A stretch of 63,490 nt of DNA from Clostridium tepidiprofundi DSM 19306 (GTDB lineage Bacteria; Bacillota; Clostridia; Clostridiales; Clostridiaceae): NCBI RefSeq assembly GCF_001594005.1, contig NZ_LTBA01000014.1, positions 1-63,490 of the forward strand, written 5' to 3'. Below the pieces are notes generated by a model. The model saw only the letters and a program-made list of their open reading frames with translations. It was not told the origin of the DNA and made no database searches. Shown in pieces: positions 1-8,312 of this stretch. Each line of letters opens with the position of its first letter. Positions within the stretch are counted from its first letter, which is position 1. The position numbers and the translations under genes were made by a program.

Positions 1-159
1 GAACAACTAAATATTCAAAGAGTACTAGCAAAATCTAAATGGGGCTTTATTACTAGAATAATTAATAAAGTATTAGCTCATAATCTTTGTTTCTTTATCA
101 ATAAAACGTTAGGTATTAATGTAAATCTAGCTAAAATTAAAGAACTTATATTTGGTTAA
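1..159 (+). CDS. Transposase C-terminal end, IS982-like (cut by window edge)
   Basis: An open frame enters from the left edge and ends at TAA 157-159, giving the last 52 residues of a protein. The tail reads RVLAKSKWGFITRIINKVLAH followed by an INKTLG ending. This is the kind of C-terminus seen in IS982-family DDE transposases, after the last catalytic acidic residue. The catalytic residues lie outside the window, so activity cannot be judged. The sequence just downstream (about 165-205) resembles non-coding relics at 3612-3680 and 7870-7932, which suggests related elements once occupied this zone. The family call is from memory of the C-terminal pattern; another DDE family is possible. Confidence 0.55.
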   Translation, partial: EQLNIQRVLAKSKWGFITRIINKVLAHNLCFFINKTLGINVNLAKIKELIFG

Positions 160-311
160 TTATTCCTGAAGCGAACTTGATTTTAGTGGATACTTATACT
201 TATTCTTAATGGAATAATTATCATTTAAATAAAAATTATTCTATTAGCACAACGGGTATAGAAAAGTAATTACTATATTCCATATTGAGTCTTTATACTA
301 ATTATCAAGTG

Positions 312-353
312 ATAAAGACATATAACTTAACAATTTAGGTTATATGTCTTTAT
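312..353. terminator. Hairpin with 13-bp perfect stem
   Basis: AAAGACATATAAC (314-326) pairs perfectly with GTTATATGTCTTT (339-351) around a 12-nt AT-rich loop. It lies between the transposase tail and the convergent gene at 400-843, so it probably ends one or both transcripts. There is no long T run on either side. Confidence 0.5.
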
Positions 354-399
354 TAACAAATTAAAATAGTTATTTTTTCATTAAAAGTCCAATATCAAT

Positions 400-843
400 T
401 TAGTTTCTTACATGTATTGCGATAACATATGTTACATTTCCTTCTTTCCATTTACAATCTAAAAAATATATTTGTGTGCCTTCTTTTTCAGGTATAGTTA
501 TAATATTATTTTTTATAGTAGGTGAATTATCTGAAGTATATCCTCCCGTTAAAGTAATATTTTCAGGTTGATAATTAAAATGTAATTGTAAATTACTATT
601 GCTACTTACATTTGAATAAGGCATTAATTCAACTATAATATTTGCATAATTGTCAACAATAAATTCTTTTGTTTTGAATCCATTCCTCCAAGTGTAAGAC
701 CCTTGACCTACTTTTAAGCTTTTTTCTTTATAAGTAACTGTTAGTTTGGGAATTTCCGGATGCTTATACATGAATTTAATAAATAAAAGAAAACTTATAA
801 CTATAATAAAGAGTGTAATTATAAATATTTTTTTTTTAGTCAT
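400..843 (-). CDS. Small secreted or membrane-anchored protein, unknown function
   Basis: 147 residues. It starts with a lysine-rich N-terminus and one hydrophobic segment (about residues 5-23), then a polar beta-rich region, which is the look of a signal-anchored extracytoplasmic protein. Residues around 46-53 carry a GSYTWRNG motif. A similar GSY-[CT]-W pattern occurs in small uncharacterised secreted proteins of Bacillus and Clostridium, so this may be the same family. The start is well supported by a GAGGGAGGAG ribosome site just upstream of ATG 841-843. It is a single-gene unit convergent with the transposase tail. No enzymatic motif is visible. Confidence 0.6.
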   Translation of the reverse strand: MTKKKIFIITLFIIVISFLLFIKFMYKHPEIPKLTVTYKEKSLKVGQGSYTWRNGFKTKEFIVDNYANIIVELMPYSNVSSNSNLQLHFNYQPENITLTGGYTSDNSPTIKNNIITIPEKEGTQIYFLDCKWKEGNVTYVIAIHVRN

Positions 844-1442
844 AATAATATCTCCTCCCTCAACAATTTAATATTTTCTTTGAAATTCTCTTGTTTTCAT
901 AGAATTTCAATTTATATAATATAATGTATGACACTCCTTTCTACAATCTACCATTTTTAACACCAAATTAATAATACTACTTTACCATACTTTTTGCAAT
1001 GCTAAAGCTCCTTAGCTTTTACACTAAAAGCTAACCGATTTTCAGTCGGTGGTTTTTATCTTACGCATGGAAAATAAAAAATAAACCATAGGGGTGATAG
1101 ACGGGAACTCTTTTTTTGATATTTTTAGGGTGTTTAAAACAGGTATTGTATGGTATAATAACATTATTAATACTATATTTGTAATATTTTGTGTAGATGT
1201 AGAATTGAAAGGGGAATATATTTTCGAAAGAGATAAAATAGATATTCCATTTCTATCTTTAGATGTGGAACACGCACTCTATCGCACAGAAATAAATTAG
1301 AACAATAATAAAAAGATTTATCGTAGTGTTTGTTAGAATAATAGATAGTTTTCTATTGAATGGTATGACTACATTAAGATTACAAAAGTAATGCAATCTT
1401 GGAACAATTACCTGAATTAGATATTACTCAAAAGAAACAAGG
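844..1442. other. Intergenic stretch without a convincing gene
   Basis: About 600 bases between the divergent genes at 400-843 and 1443-1916. It contains the hairpin pair at 1014-1057 and a GTG-initiated 68-codon frame at 1094-1300 that I do not accept as a gene. The stretch reads as degenerate AT-rich DNA in a zone with IS relics. Confidence 0.5.
1014..1057 (+). terminator. Double hairpin followed by T run
   Basis: Two adjacent palindromes: AGCTTTTA-CAC-TAAAAGCT (1014-1032) and ACCGA-N7-TCGGT (1034-1050), followed by GGTTTTT. It could be an intrinsic terminator. Paired hairpins of this kind also form the ends of IS200/IS605-type elements, and no upstream plus-strand gene needs terminating here. 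Confidence 0.45.
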
Positions 1443-1916
1443 ATGATGTTTATGAATAATAGGTGTTATTTTGTAGTTGTAATTAGCTTAGTTTTAATAG
1501 TGACAATATTTAGCTATTGTAATAAGAATGATAATGTAGCTGAGGAGTTTATAAATACTTTTAACTTAGATATTGATAGTGATAAATTAAAGATTTCAAC
1601 AATATACAATGATTACGGAGGAGTTCCTTATGAGGGACAGGCTTTATACAAATTGGAAGGCATAGAAGAAATTGAATTAGAAAATGAAGATTGGCTTGAG
1701 TTGCCGTTAACAGCTGAATTATCAGAGTTTTTGTATAAAGATAATGATGGAGTATCAGTAGCTAAAAAGATAAATTTTCCTGAGATAGAAGAAGGAAAGT
1801 GGTGTTTTGTTGATAGAGGTAAGACCGATTTTACAAATCCTTCGGCATATAATTTTTCGCTTTGTTTGTATGATGAGGTAAATAATATATTTTATTACTA
1901 TAAGATTGATACATAA
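1443..1916 (+). CDS. Small exported protein, unknown function
   Basis: 157 residues. Residues 1-27 form a hydrophobic export signal ending near FSYCNKND. The cysteine at this point hints at a lipoprotein, but the residues before it do not make a canonical lipobox. The rest is acidic and beta-prone (ELENEDWLELPLT, NFPEIEEGKWCFVDRG). I do not recognise the family. The start is uncertain, because two in-frame ATGs at 1443 and 1446 and another at 1452 lie behind only a weak AAGGA site. It stands in the accessory zone with other orphan small genes and may have an unknown surface role. Confidence 0.55.
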   Translation: MMFMNNRCYFVVVISLVLIVTIFSYCNKNDNVAEEFINTFNLDIDSDKLKISTIYNDYGGVPYEGQALYKLEGIEEIELENEDWLELPLTAELSEFLYKDNDGVSVAKKINFPEIEEGKWCFVDRGKTDFTNPSAYNFSLCLYDEVNNIFYYYKIDT

Positions 1917-1940
1917 AAAATATTACAATGTATACTATTA

Positions 1941-1981
1941 TAATTTAGTATGAACTGTTTGTGTTGGTATAACAAAACAAT
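1941..1981 (+). repeat. 41-bp dispersed repeat, copy 1
   Basis: This stretch, with core GAACTGTTTGTGTTG, recurs with a few changes at 7967-8007 in the same orientation. Both copies are non-coding and lie in the accessory zone. It is probably a remnant of a mobile element that has lost its gene. Confidence 0.6.
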
Positions 1982-2036
1982 CCAAATATATCAGTACTGC
2001 ATGGTGTAAATAATATTATTGTGAGGAGAAGGATAT

Positions 2037-2378
2037 ATGGATATTAAAAAATATTTTGATTATTATAGTACGGTAATTCCAATAGAAAAAGTTATGGAAT
2101 TATCAGAAAATGATTTGGATGATTTGTATGCAAATAGTGAAGAAGTAGATAGAATGAATGTCTTTTTTCATTTGTTTAATGAATATATTTATTTGAAGCA
2201 ACAAGATGCAAAAAAGGAGACTGCACATATTTGTTATCTTATTTCTTACTATGTTTTTCATCCATTAACTCCACCTCATTCAGAAAATATAGCATTAGAA
2301 TATGCAAAAAAAGCTATTCAATATGACAATGATATAAAGTATAATGATTGGATAAAAGAAGTTATGAGAGGTAATTAG
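2037..2378 (+). CDS. Small helical protein, unknown function (immunity-like?)
   Basis: 113 residues, soluble, acidic and predicted helical, with a central AHICYLISYYVFHPLTPPHS segment followed by a helix (ALEYAKKAIQYD) that looks like one TPR-type unit. The start is clear: GTGAGGAGAAGG lies just before ATG 2037. I do not recognise a named family. The small size, lone position beside small exported proteins and helical-repeat look would fit an immunity or adaptor protein, but no partner toxin is visible, so this is a guess. It could equally be a degenerate housekeeping paralogue. Confidence 0.55.
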   Translation: MDIKKYFDYYSTVIPIEKVMELSENDLDDLYANSEEVDRMNVFFHLFNEYIYLKQQDAKKETAHICYLISYYVFHPLTPPHSENIALEYAKKAIQYDNDIKYNDWIKEVMRGN

Positions 2379-2527
2379 GTTATATTCTATAAATTAGCAA
2401 ATTCCAATCCATTAAATGTAAAATAACATTTTTCTTTTATATCATCAGTTCCTCTTTTGTTCAATGTAATTTTACCAAAATTCTATTACTCCAACTAATA
2501 TGCACAGATTCATTCCTCATAAATATT

Positions 2528-2599
2528 TATCGATTTTACAAGACTCCTACTTCTATAAGTGGGAGATTGAAGACTTTGTTTTAGCAAAATGAGTTCACT
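2528..2599 (+). repeat. Palindromic MITE-like element, copy A
   Basis: The element begins near ATCGATTTTACAAGACTCC, contains a hairpin built on TACTTCTATAAGTGGGAG, and ends with GTTTTAGCAAAATGAGTTCAC. Closely related copies lie at 19492-19604, 27933-28003 and 56421-56492, and decayed ones at 27883-27932 and 55132-55196. Two hairpins and a conserved AAAA(C/T)GAGTTCAC end resemble the ends of IS200/IS605-type elements. Confidence 0.75.
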
Positions 2600-2665
2600 A
2601 GAATATGTATAAATTTTATCTATAATTTAATATAATGTCAAATTTTTATTAATAAATTTAAATTA

Positions 2666-2694
2666 TTGTATTTTTGGTTTAAATATGTTATAAA
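2666..2694 (+). promoter_or_regulatory. Sigma-A-type promoter of the TPR lipoprotein gene
   Basis: TTGTAT (2666-2671), a 17-bp spacer and TATAAA (2689-2694) predict a start near 2701. The palindrome at 2702-2728 would then sit on the first transcribed bases, so a bound repressor would block initiation or early elongation. Confidence 0.55.
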
Positions 2695-2701
2695 TACAAA
2701 T

Positions 2702-2728
2702 AGATAGTGTAAATACTTTACACTATCT
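2702..2728 (+). promoter_or_regulatory. Perfect 12-bp-arm palindromic operator
   Basis: The arms AGATAGTGTAAA and TTTACACTATCT are separated by TAC. The 19-bp core AGTGTAAATACTTTACACT is repeated exactly at 16505-16523 upstream of the histidine phosphatase, at nearly the same distance from the start codon. The shared position and sequence point to one repressor acting on both genes. The regulator is not identifiable from this window. Confidence 0.7.
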
Positions 2729-2750
2729 ACAAATATAGAGGAGGAATAAT

Positions 2751-3560
2751 ATGAAAAAGAATAAATTTAAAATTTCACTCATTGTATTAATATTTTTATC
2801 TATATGTTTTGTTATTATAGGATGTTTTAAATATAATTCCTATTTAAAAACTAAAGCTAATACTTATTATAAACAAGGTAATTATTATAAAGCATATGCA
2901 TTATATGAAAAAATATTTATTGAAAAATTTATTGACATAGACGTATTAATAAAAAAAAGTAGATCTGCTTATCGATTAGCTAGATATGATGATTGTATAA
3001 AAAACTTAAATTCCGTTGAAAAATTAATAATGGAAAATCCTCAAAATGATTATACAGAAGAATTTAAAACAATCTATGGACTTAAAGGTCAGTCTTATAA
3101 TCATCTAAAAAATTACTCTAAGTGTATATACTATTTAAATAAATATAAAGAACTACAAAATGATTTTTTAATTATAAAAATAATTGAACCTACAATAATA
3201 GAAGCATATTGTGAGTTAAATGAATATGATAAATGTATTGAAGAAATAAACTCTATATTAGTGAATAAAGATAAATTCAATATTAAAGATGAATTTGATA
3301 ATCATTTTCTTTTTCAATTATATGATCGATTATATACGTGTTATATTGAAAAAGATGATTACAACAATGCTTTATTAGCAGCAAAAAATCTTATAAATAT
3401 AGCTCCAAACAATATAGATGGTTATTTTTCAACATACTATATATATACAAAAATTAAAGATAAAAAGTATGCAAATGAATATTTATTAAGTTTAAAAGAA
3501 ATTTTCCCTAATAATAAAACACTACAAAGTATTATAAAACATCATATTGGTAATAATTAA
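2751..3560 (+). CDS. TPR-repeat lipoprotein
   Basis: 269 residues. A lysine-rich N-terminus and hydrophobic stretch end at IIGC (cysteine near residue 25), a plausible lipobox, so the protein is probably lipid-anchored outside the membrane. The rest is all-helical, with TPR-type units such as ANTYYKQGNYYKAYALYEKIF and RLYTCYIEKDDYNNALLAAKNL, likely a protein-protein scaffold. ATG 2751 follows GAGGAGG. Expression is probably controlled by the palindrome at 2702-2728, shared with the phosphatase at 16550. The partner is unknown; a membrane-anchored rather than lipidated form is also possible. Confidence 0.7.
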   Translation: MKKNKFKISLIVLIFLSICFVIIGCFKYNSYLKTKANTYYKQGNYYKAYALYEKIFIEKFIDIDVLIKKSRSAYRLARYDDCIKNLNSVEKLIMENPQNDYTEEFKTIYGLKGQSYNHLKNYSKCIYYLNKYKELQNDFLIIKIIEPTIIEAYCELNEYDKCIEEINSILVNKDKFNIKDEFDNHFLFQLYDRLYTCYIEKDDYNNALLAAKNLINIAPNNIDGYFSTYYIYTKIKDKKYANEYLLSLKEIFPNNKTLQSIIKHHIGNN

Positions 3561-3611
3561 AATAATTTGTGAAATCGTCCATTTACCTCAATATATAATC
3601 AAAAACTAAGT

Positions 3612-3680
3612 TTTTGTAAGGTACCTGACCCTTTATAGGGATTGGAAGTTAAACGAACAATCTTTGTGGATACTTATCCT
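3612..3680 (+). repeat. IS-like relic, copy 1 of a dispersed non-coding repeat
   Basis: A stretch of about 65 bases (TTTTTGTAAGGTAC... then GGAAGTTAAACGAACAATC...) resembles 7870-7932 at roughly three-quarters of positions, and its end (GTGGATACTTAT) recurs near 190-205 just after the transposase tail. It is likely the decayed end of an insertion sequence related to the one at the left edge. Confidence 0.45.
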
Positions 3681-3788
3681 GCTACTGAAAAACAGATGAT
3701 GTGAGGGTTAATTTGGTTTTGATAAGTAACATTTAAGAAGTGAAAGATTTATTAAGTATATTATACGAGACGAGAGGAATTAAAGATA

Positions 3789-4274
3789 ATGTTATTTATG
3801 TACATTATGACAATAATATTTAGTATGTTCTCAGTTTTTTATGTTGTATCTTTAATAAGATCTTATTTTAAAACATATAGGTTAAAAAAAATATATAAAA
3901 AAATTAAATTAAATTCACCTGAGGTATTAATGTATTTATTTATCATTTTAATGTCATTTGTAATTAGTTATACGAGCATTAATTATAAACTTGGGGAACA
4001 TCATGTTTTTGTATATATTGGAATTGTAGGTATAATATTAAGTATTTTAAATATATATTATATGATTAATTACATAGTAATATATGATTTAGGAATAAAA
4101 TATAAAGGAAAGTTCTACTATTATGATGAGTTAATTAAAAAAGAAGTATCTTCTTATTCTGATAATACAAAAAAAATTACTTTTATTTATAAAAACAATG
4201 AGTTATCACTAGTTGTAAATAACGATATTGAAACTGTAATAGATGATTCCATTAGTAACTTTAATAAAAAATGA
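3789..4274 (+). CDS. Membrane protein with C-terminal cytoplasmic domain, unknown function
   Basis: 161 residues. Hydrophobic helices lie at about residues 3-22, 46-63 and 74-98. The C-terminal 55 residues (YDLGIKYKGKFYYYDELIKKEV and onwards) are polar and beta-prone, as in small bacterial PH-like membrane proteins. That comparison is only structural in flavour. It appears to be a single-gene unit, with no strong ribosome site before ATG 3789 beyond GAGAGGAA, closed by the terminator at 4272-4313. No catalytic motif is visible. Confidence 0.6.
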   Translation: MLFMYIMTIIFSMFSVFYVVSLIRSYFKTYRLKKIYKKIKLNSPEVLMYLFIILMSFVISYTSINYKLGEHHVFVYIGIVGIILSILNIYYMINYIVIYDLGIKYKGKFYYYDELIKKEVSSYSDNTKKITFIYKNNELSLVVNNDIETVIDDSISNFNKK

Positions 4275-4313
4275 ACAGAGTGTAGTTTATTATAACACTT
4301 TGTTCATTTTTTT
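4272..4313 (+). terminator. Intrinsic terminator
   Basis: TGAACAGAGTG pairs with CACTTTGTTCA across a 13-nt loop and is followed by seven T residues. It begins on the stop codon of the 3789-4274 gene. Confidence 0.85.
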
Positions 4314-4508
4314 ATTAACTAATATTTTTAGAATGGTTTGTTGACCAAGATAAATAAGAAGTTGCCATTTGCCAGGCATAGTGTCTGCATTAGTTAAAAT
4401 ATCTATCATGTTTAATGGTATCCAATAGTTGTGAGGATAAGGACGTAACTGGTTTAACTAATTTATCATATTTATGTTTATAGTAAGCTAAAGGAAGTGG
4501 AGGTATAC

Positions 4509-5768
4509 ATGAAAAAAATATATTTTGCTATTTTATTCAGTATAATGGCAATTTTAATGTCAGTATGTTTAATGAATAACTCTTTCAATACAAAAACGTC
4601 ATATAAAACAGTAAAAAATATGTTTAATGAATTAGAAAATTTAAATAAAAATAAGCTTTCTTCATGTTCATTAACTGTAAATTCTTCAATAAAAAATAAA
4701 AATTCAAATACATATATAAACAAAAATACTTCGGATTCTTCAATAAACAATATAATATCCTTTTATAGCAATTTATCTATGAAAAGTACTTCTATTGGTT
4801 GGATTGTAAAAGATAATAGGATTCTAAGAACAGAGGATGTATGGAAAAGCTATAAAGATATTACTCCTTATAAATATAAGATAGATAGTTCCTATTACGA
4901 AATGACTCCTTCAGGTGTATTTTTTTATGATAGTAATACAGCATGGATTTCATTAAGGACACATAAAGATAAGAAATTAACTATATATCATACCGTTGAT
5001 GGTGGCGAGCATTGGTATAAAACATATTTGCCCGTAGATAAAGGTTGGGAATGTGAAGGCAAGCAATATATTAGTTTTATTAATAATAAAATTGGATTTA
5101 TATTACTAACTTCCACTCCTGCTTGCAGTATGATGAATAAATCAATTTATAAAACTATAGATGGAGGCGTTAATTGGAAAAAAGTTGGAGATATCACTAA
5201 TAAAATTGCTAGTTATCCTACAGGTATTACATTTAGTAATGATATGAATGGTTGGATAACATCCTCATACCATGGTCAAAACTTTATTCTTGCATTCAAA
5301 ACAACTGACAGTGGAGTAGATTGGATTAAAGAAAACTTACAGATTATTTCTAATTGTACCGATGGATATTATACAAATGTTTATCCACCTATTTTTTTCA
5401 AGGAGAATAAAGAAAAAGGCATTCTTCCTATTGAATATGTGAATAATGATTTGGGTGATAAATTTATTATACCTTATATGACTAGTAACAGAGGCTATAC
5501 TTGGTCTGTACCTAATAATTTTAAAAATTATAAATTGAAAATCTATAGTTTTATAAATGAAAAACAATGGTGGGGCATAGATCAAAAGAATAACAAATTA
5601 TATGTAACAAATACTAGTGGAGAAAACTGGAATGAAATATGCAAAAATAAAATGTTTAAAGATATAAAATATATTGAATTTGTAAATAAAAAAGTAGGTT
5701 TTGCTATTGGAGATTATATATTTATTAAAACTGTAGATGGAGGAAAAAATTGGTTCAAAATTAATTAA
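4509..5768 (+). CDS. Exported Asp-box (BNR-like) beta-propeller protein
   Basis: 419 residues from ATG 4509, chosen because GGAGGT lies eight bases upstream; an in-frame ATG at 4497 overlaps that ribosome site. Residues 1-25 form an export signal. Six Asp-box-like turns follow: TVDGGEHW, TIDGGVNW, TTDSGVDW, TSNRGYTW, TSGENW and TVDGGKNW, spaced about 50-70 residues. This is the layout of BNR/Ycf48-type propellers, and the family includes glycosidases, adhesins and assembly factors. No sialidase RIP motif or catalytic triad is evident, so a binding or scaffold role on the cell surface is more likely. The gene stands alone in the accessory zone. Confidence 0.75.
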   Translation: MKKIYFAILFSIMAILMSVCLMNNSFNTKTSYKTVKNMFNELENLNKNKLSSCSLTVNSSIKNKNSNTYINKNTSDSSINNIISFYSNLSMKSTSIGWIVKDNRILRTEDVWKSYKDITPYKYKIDSSYYEMTPSGVFFYDSNTAWISLRTHKDKKLTIYHTVDGGEHWYKTYLPVDKGWECEGKQYISFINNKIGFILLTSTPACSMMNKSIYKTIDGGVNWKKVGDITNKIASYPTGITFSNDMNGWITSSYHGQNFILAFKTTDSGVDWIKENLQIISNCTDGYYTNVYPPIFFKENKEKGILPIEYVNNDLGDKFIIPYMTSNRGYTWSVPNNFKNYKLKIYSFINEKQWWGIDQKNNKLYVTNTSGENWNEICKNKMFKDIKYIEFVNKKVGFAIGDYIFIKTVDGGKNWFKIN

Positions 5769-6000
5769 AATAACATTAAAATTCTAAATTGGACATATCA
5801 TAGTATTTGCTATTAATAGGTTTAATTTTGAAATTTAGCGAAACGGGTTCACTTTATATTCAAGGATAAAATATAGCTTACAAGAAGAATAAACTTCGGC
5901 ACTAATGTTATATAACATTCAGGTTTATCAAAAGTACCTTGTAGGATATAATATAAACATAAAGAATTATTATTAAGTTATATTGAAAAGAGGTGCTATT

Positions 6001-7677
6001 TTGGAACTAAAAGCTTTACCAATAGGTATAGATAATTTTGAAAAATTAATAACAAGAGATTATTATTATATAGATAAAACATTATTGATAAAAGATTTAT
6101 TAGATAATAAAGCTGATGTTAATTTGTTTACAAGACCAAGAAGATTTGGGAAAACTTTAAATATGAGTATGCTTAAGTATTATTTTGAAAAAACCGATAA
6201 AGATAATTCCTATCTTTTTGAGAACTTAAATATAATGAAAGCAGGAGAAAAGTATATTTCTCATATGGGACAATACCCTGTAATTAATTTATCTTTAAAA
6301 TCTGCCAAGCAGCCTAATTTTGAATTAGCTTATATTTCAATTAAAAGAAGAATAGCTGAAGAATACAAAAGACATGAATATATATTAGAAAGTGAAGAAT
6401 TAAAATATGAAAACGAAAGATTTTTAAAGATTTTAATGGAACAAGGTGATGAATCAGATTACATTGACTCATTATTTTTTCTTAGTCAATGTTTAGAAAA
6501 ATATCATAAGAAAAAAACGATAATACTTATTGATGAGTATGATGTTCCACTTGAAAATTCCTTTTTTGAAGGTTTTTATGATAGAATGATAGCATTTATA
6601 AGATCACTTTTTGAATCTGCATTAAAAACAAATTCTTCTCTAGAGTTTGGAGTTATAACAGGATGTTTGCGTATTTCAAAAGAAAGTATTTTTACTGGAC
6701 TTAATAATCTGGAAATAATTTCAATTCTAAATAAATCTTATGATGAATATTTTGGATTTACTCAAAAAGAGGTAAATAGAATGCTTGAAGATTATAATTT
6801 AAGTAATAAAAAAGATTTAATAAAAGAATGGTACAATGGTTATATTTTTGGACATGTTAAGGTTTATAATCCTTGGAGTGTTGTGAGATTTGTAAAAGAT
6901 TTGACAATAGATAAAAAGGTTTTTCCTTTATCTTATTGGGCAAACACAAGTTCAAACAGTATAGTTAGAAGTTTGATTGAAAAAGCAGATAGTGTTACTA
7001 AAAGAGAAATTGAATTATTAATTGAAGGAAAAACCATTGAAAAAAGAGTTCATGAGGATATAACTTATGATGAAATATATAACAGTATGGATAATCTATG
7101 GAATTTTATGTTTTTCACTGGATATTTTGAAAAAGTAAGTGAAAGAATGGATGAAGAGTATAATCGTTTTATAACATTAAAAATTCCAAATAAGGAAGTT
7201 AAATATATTTTCAAAAATAAAATTTTAGAATGGTTTTATGATAAAGTTAAAGTAAAAGACTTATCTAAAATGTATGAAGCAATATTAAATAAAAAGCCTG
7301 AAATTTTTGAGGAAGAGCTTGGAAAGCTGCTTATACAAACAATAAGCTTTAATGATGCTTATGAAAACTTCTACCATGGATTTGTTACTGGAGTTTTATC
7401 TAATATGCATGATTACATAGTAAAATCTAATAGAGAAGGTGGAACAGGGCGAAGTGATTTATTTATAAAATCTGTTTCGAAGAGAGGAATGGCAATAGTT
7501 ATTGAATTTAAAATTGCTAAAAGCATAGATGATTTAGAAAAAAGAGCACAGGATGCTTTAGAACAAATAAGAGAGAAAAAGTATGATGAAGAACTTAAAT
7601 GTGAAGGATATAAGAATATTGTGAGATATGGTATAAGCTTTTACCAAAAGGATTGCTCGATTAAGATGGAACCATAG
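6001..7677 (+). CDS. AAA-ATPase-like / PD-(D/E)XK nuclease-like protein
   Basis: 558 residues from TTG 6001, which follows AGAGGTG at a good distance; an upstream in-frame TTG at 5983 overlaps that site. The N-terminal domain (LPIGIDNFEKLI, then TRPRRFGKTLNMSML as a Walker-A-like loop and IILIDEYDVPLE as Walker B) matches the predicted AAA-ATPase-like family PF09820. The C-terminus (GRSDLFI about 20 residues before VIEFKIAKS) carries the D...E-x-K signature of the PD-(D/E)XK superfamily (PF08011). The two-domain protein is widespread and often multicopy in Clostridia and Bacteroidetes. Its role is unknown; mobile-element or defence roles have been suggested. It is complete here and has no gene partner. 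Confidence 0.85.
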   Translation: MELKALPIGIDNFEKLITRDYYYIDKTLLIKDLLDNKADVNLFTRPRRFGKTLNMSMLKYYFEKTDKDNSYLFENLNIMKAGEKYISHMGQYPVINLSLKSAKQPNFELAYISIKRRIAEEYKRHEYILESEELKYENERFLKILMEQGDESDYIDSLFFLSQCLEKYHKKKTIILIDEYDVPLENSFFEGFYDRMIAFIRSLFESALKTNSSLEFGVITGCLRISKESIFTGLNNLEIISILNKSYDEYFGFTQKEVNRMLEDYNLSNKKDLIKEWYNGYIFGHVKVYNPWSVVRFVKDLTIDKKVFPLSYWANTSSNSIVRSLIEKADSVTKREIELLIEGKTIEKRVHEDITYDEIYNSMDNLWNFMFFTGYFEKVSERMDEEYNRFITLKIPNKEVKYIFKNKILEWFYDKVKVKDLSKMYEAILNKKPEIFEEELGKLLIQTISFNDAYENFYHGFVTGVLSNMHDYIVKSNREGGTGRSDLFIKSVSKRGMAIVIEFKIAKSIDDLEKRAQDALEQIREKKYDEELKCEGYKNIVRYGISFYQKDCSIKMEP

Positions 7678-7869
7678 ATAACTGCTATATATAGAGATAA
7701 TTTTATTGCAAATCTATGATGCGGCTAGATTAGCATCATAAAAGAGGGCTGTTGTACTAAATAATTAGTGCGTAGCTTCTTTTTTAACGCAACTAGCAGA
7801 AGATTTCTGCAACACCATTTGCAGTATATGTGTTACCATTTCGCATTAGCAACAAAAGCTGCATTCTAT

Positions 7870-7932
7870 TTTTTGCAAGGTACTTGATTTCTTACAAAAA
7901 TCGGAAGTTAAACAAACAATATCTGTGGCTAT
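7870..7932 (+). repeat. IS-like relic, copy 2 of a dispersed non-coding repeat
   Basis: Same orientation as 3612-3680 and sharing GCAAGGTAC(T/C)TGA and GGAAGTTAAAC(A/G)AACAAT blocks. It is non-coding. Confidence 0.45.
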
Positions 7933-7966
7933 AAGATTGATGTGTAAAAATAGTACAGTTATATTA

Positions 7967-8007
7967 TAATTTAGCCTGAACTGTTTGTGTTGATATAACA
8001 AAATAAT
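7967..8007 (+). repeat. 41-bp dispersed repeat, copy 2
   Basis: Partner of 1941-1981, differing at only a few positions. It is about 35 bp downstream of the other relic repeat, so the two may be parts of one decayed element. Confidence 0.6.
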
Positions 8008-8058
8008 TTATGCTTAATAACAAGAAAACATCTTGGATATTGTAAATATTGCTATAAT

Positions 8059-8094
8059 TTTGGTTCTTTTCACTGTCAGCTGAAAAGAACCAAA
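8059..8094. other. Perfect 14-bp-stem hairpin
   Basis: TTTGGTTCTTTTCA (8059-8072) pairs exactly with TGAAAAGAACCAAA (8081-8094) around an 8-nt loop. No T run follows on either strand, so a simple terminator is doubtful. It may be a terminator for the minus-strand ABC operon at a distance, or part of a mobile-element end. Confidence 0.5.
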
Positions 8095-8109
8095 TATTCA
8101 CATAATAAC

Positions 8110-8257
8110 AAATTTAACTTCAATTCGTAATTTGGATTTTTATCATATATATTACAACGAAAAAATGCAGCATGTAGAGATTTTTATAGTGAATATTAAT
8201 ACAAAATATATGTATATTAAATATAAATATTGCATATTACGAATTGAAGAAATTTAA
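8110..8257. mobile_element. 132-bp MITE with 14-bp TIRs and 8-bp target duplication
   Basis: CTTCAATTCGTAAT (8118-8131) and its exact reverse complement ATTACGAATTGAAG (8236-8249) bound a 132-bp non-coding element. Directly outside are two copies of AAATTTAA (8110-8117 and 8250-8257), the expected target duplication. The inverted-repeat sequence occurs once more, single-ended, at 23021-23033. No transposase with these ends is present in the window. Confidence 0.8.
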
Positions 8258-8312
8258 GTGTTGTCTTGATTTTAATAATTAAACAGAGTGAATTAATGTA
8301 CAAACTGTCTAT

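Larger units (their letters stand above)
7678..8312. other. 635-bp gene-free accessory stretch with repeats
   Basis: No credible gene. It holds the second copies of two dispersed repeats (7870-7932 and 7967-8007), a perfect 14-bp-stem hairpin (8059-8094) and a MITE with target duplication (8110-8257). The density of such pieces suggests a junction where several elements have inserted and decayed. Confidence 0.6.

Noticed and set aside
1094-1300. GTG-started 68-codon frame on the plus strand
   Set aside because: There is no ribosome site, no recognisable domain, and it lies in relic-rich non-coding DNA. It is probably chance open frame.
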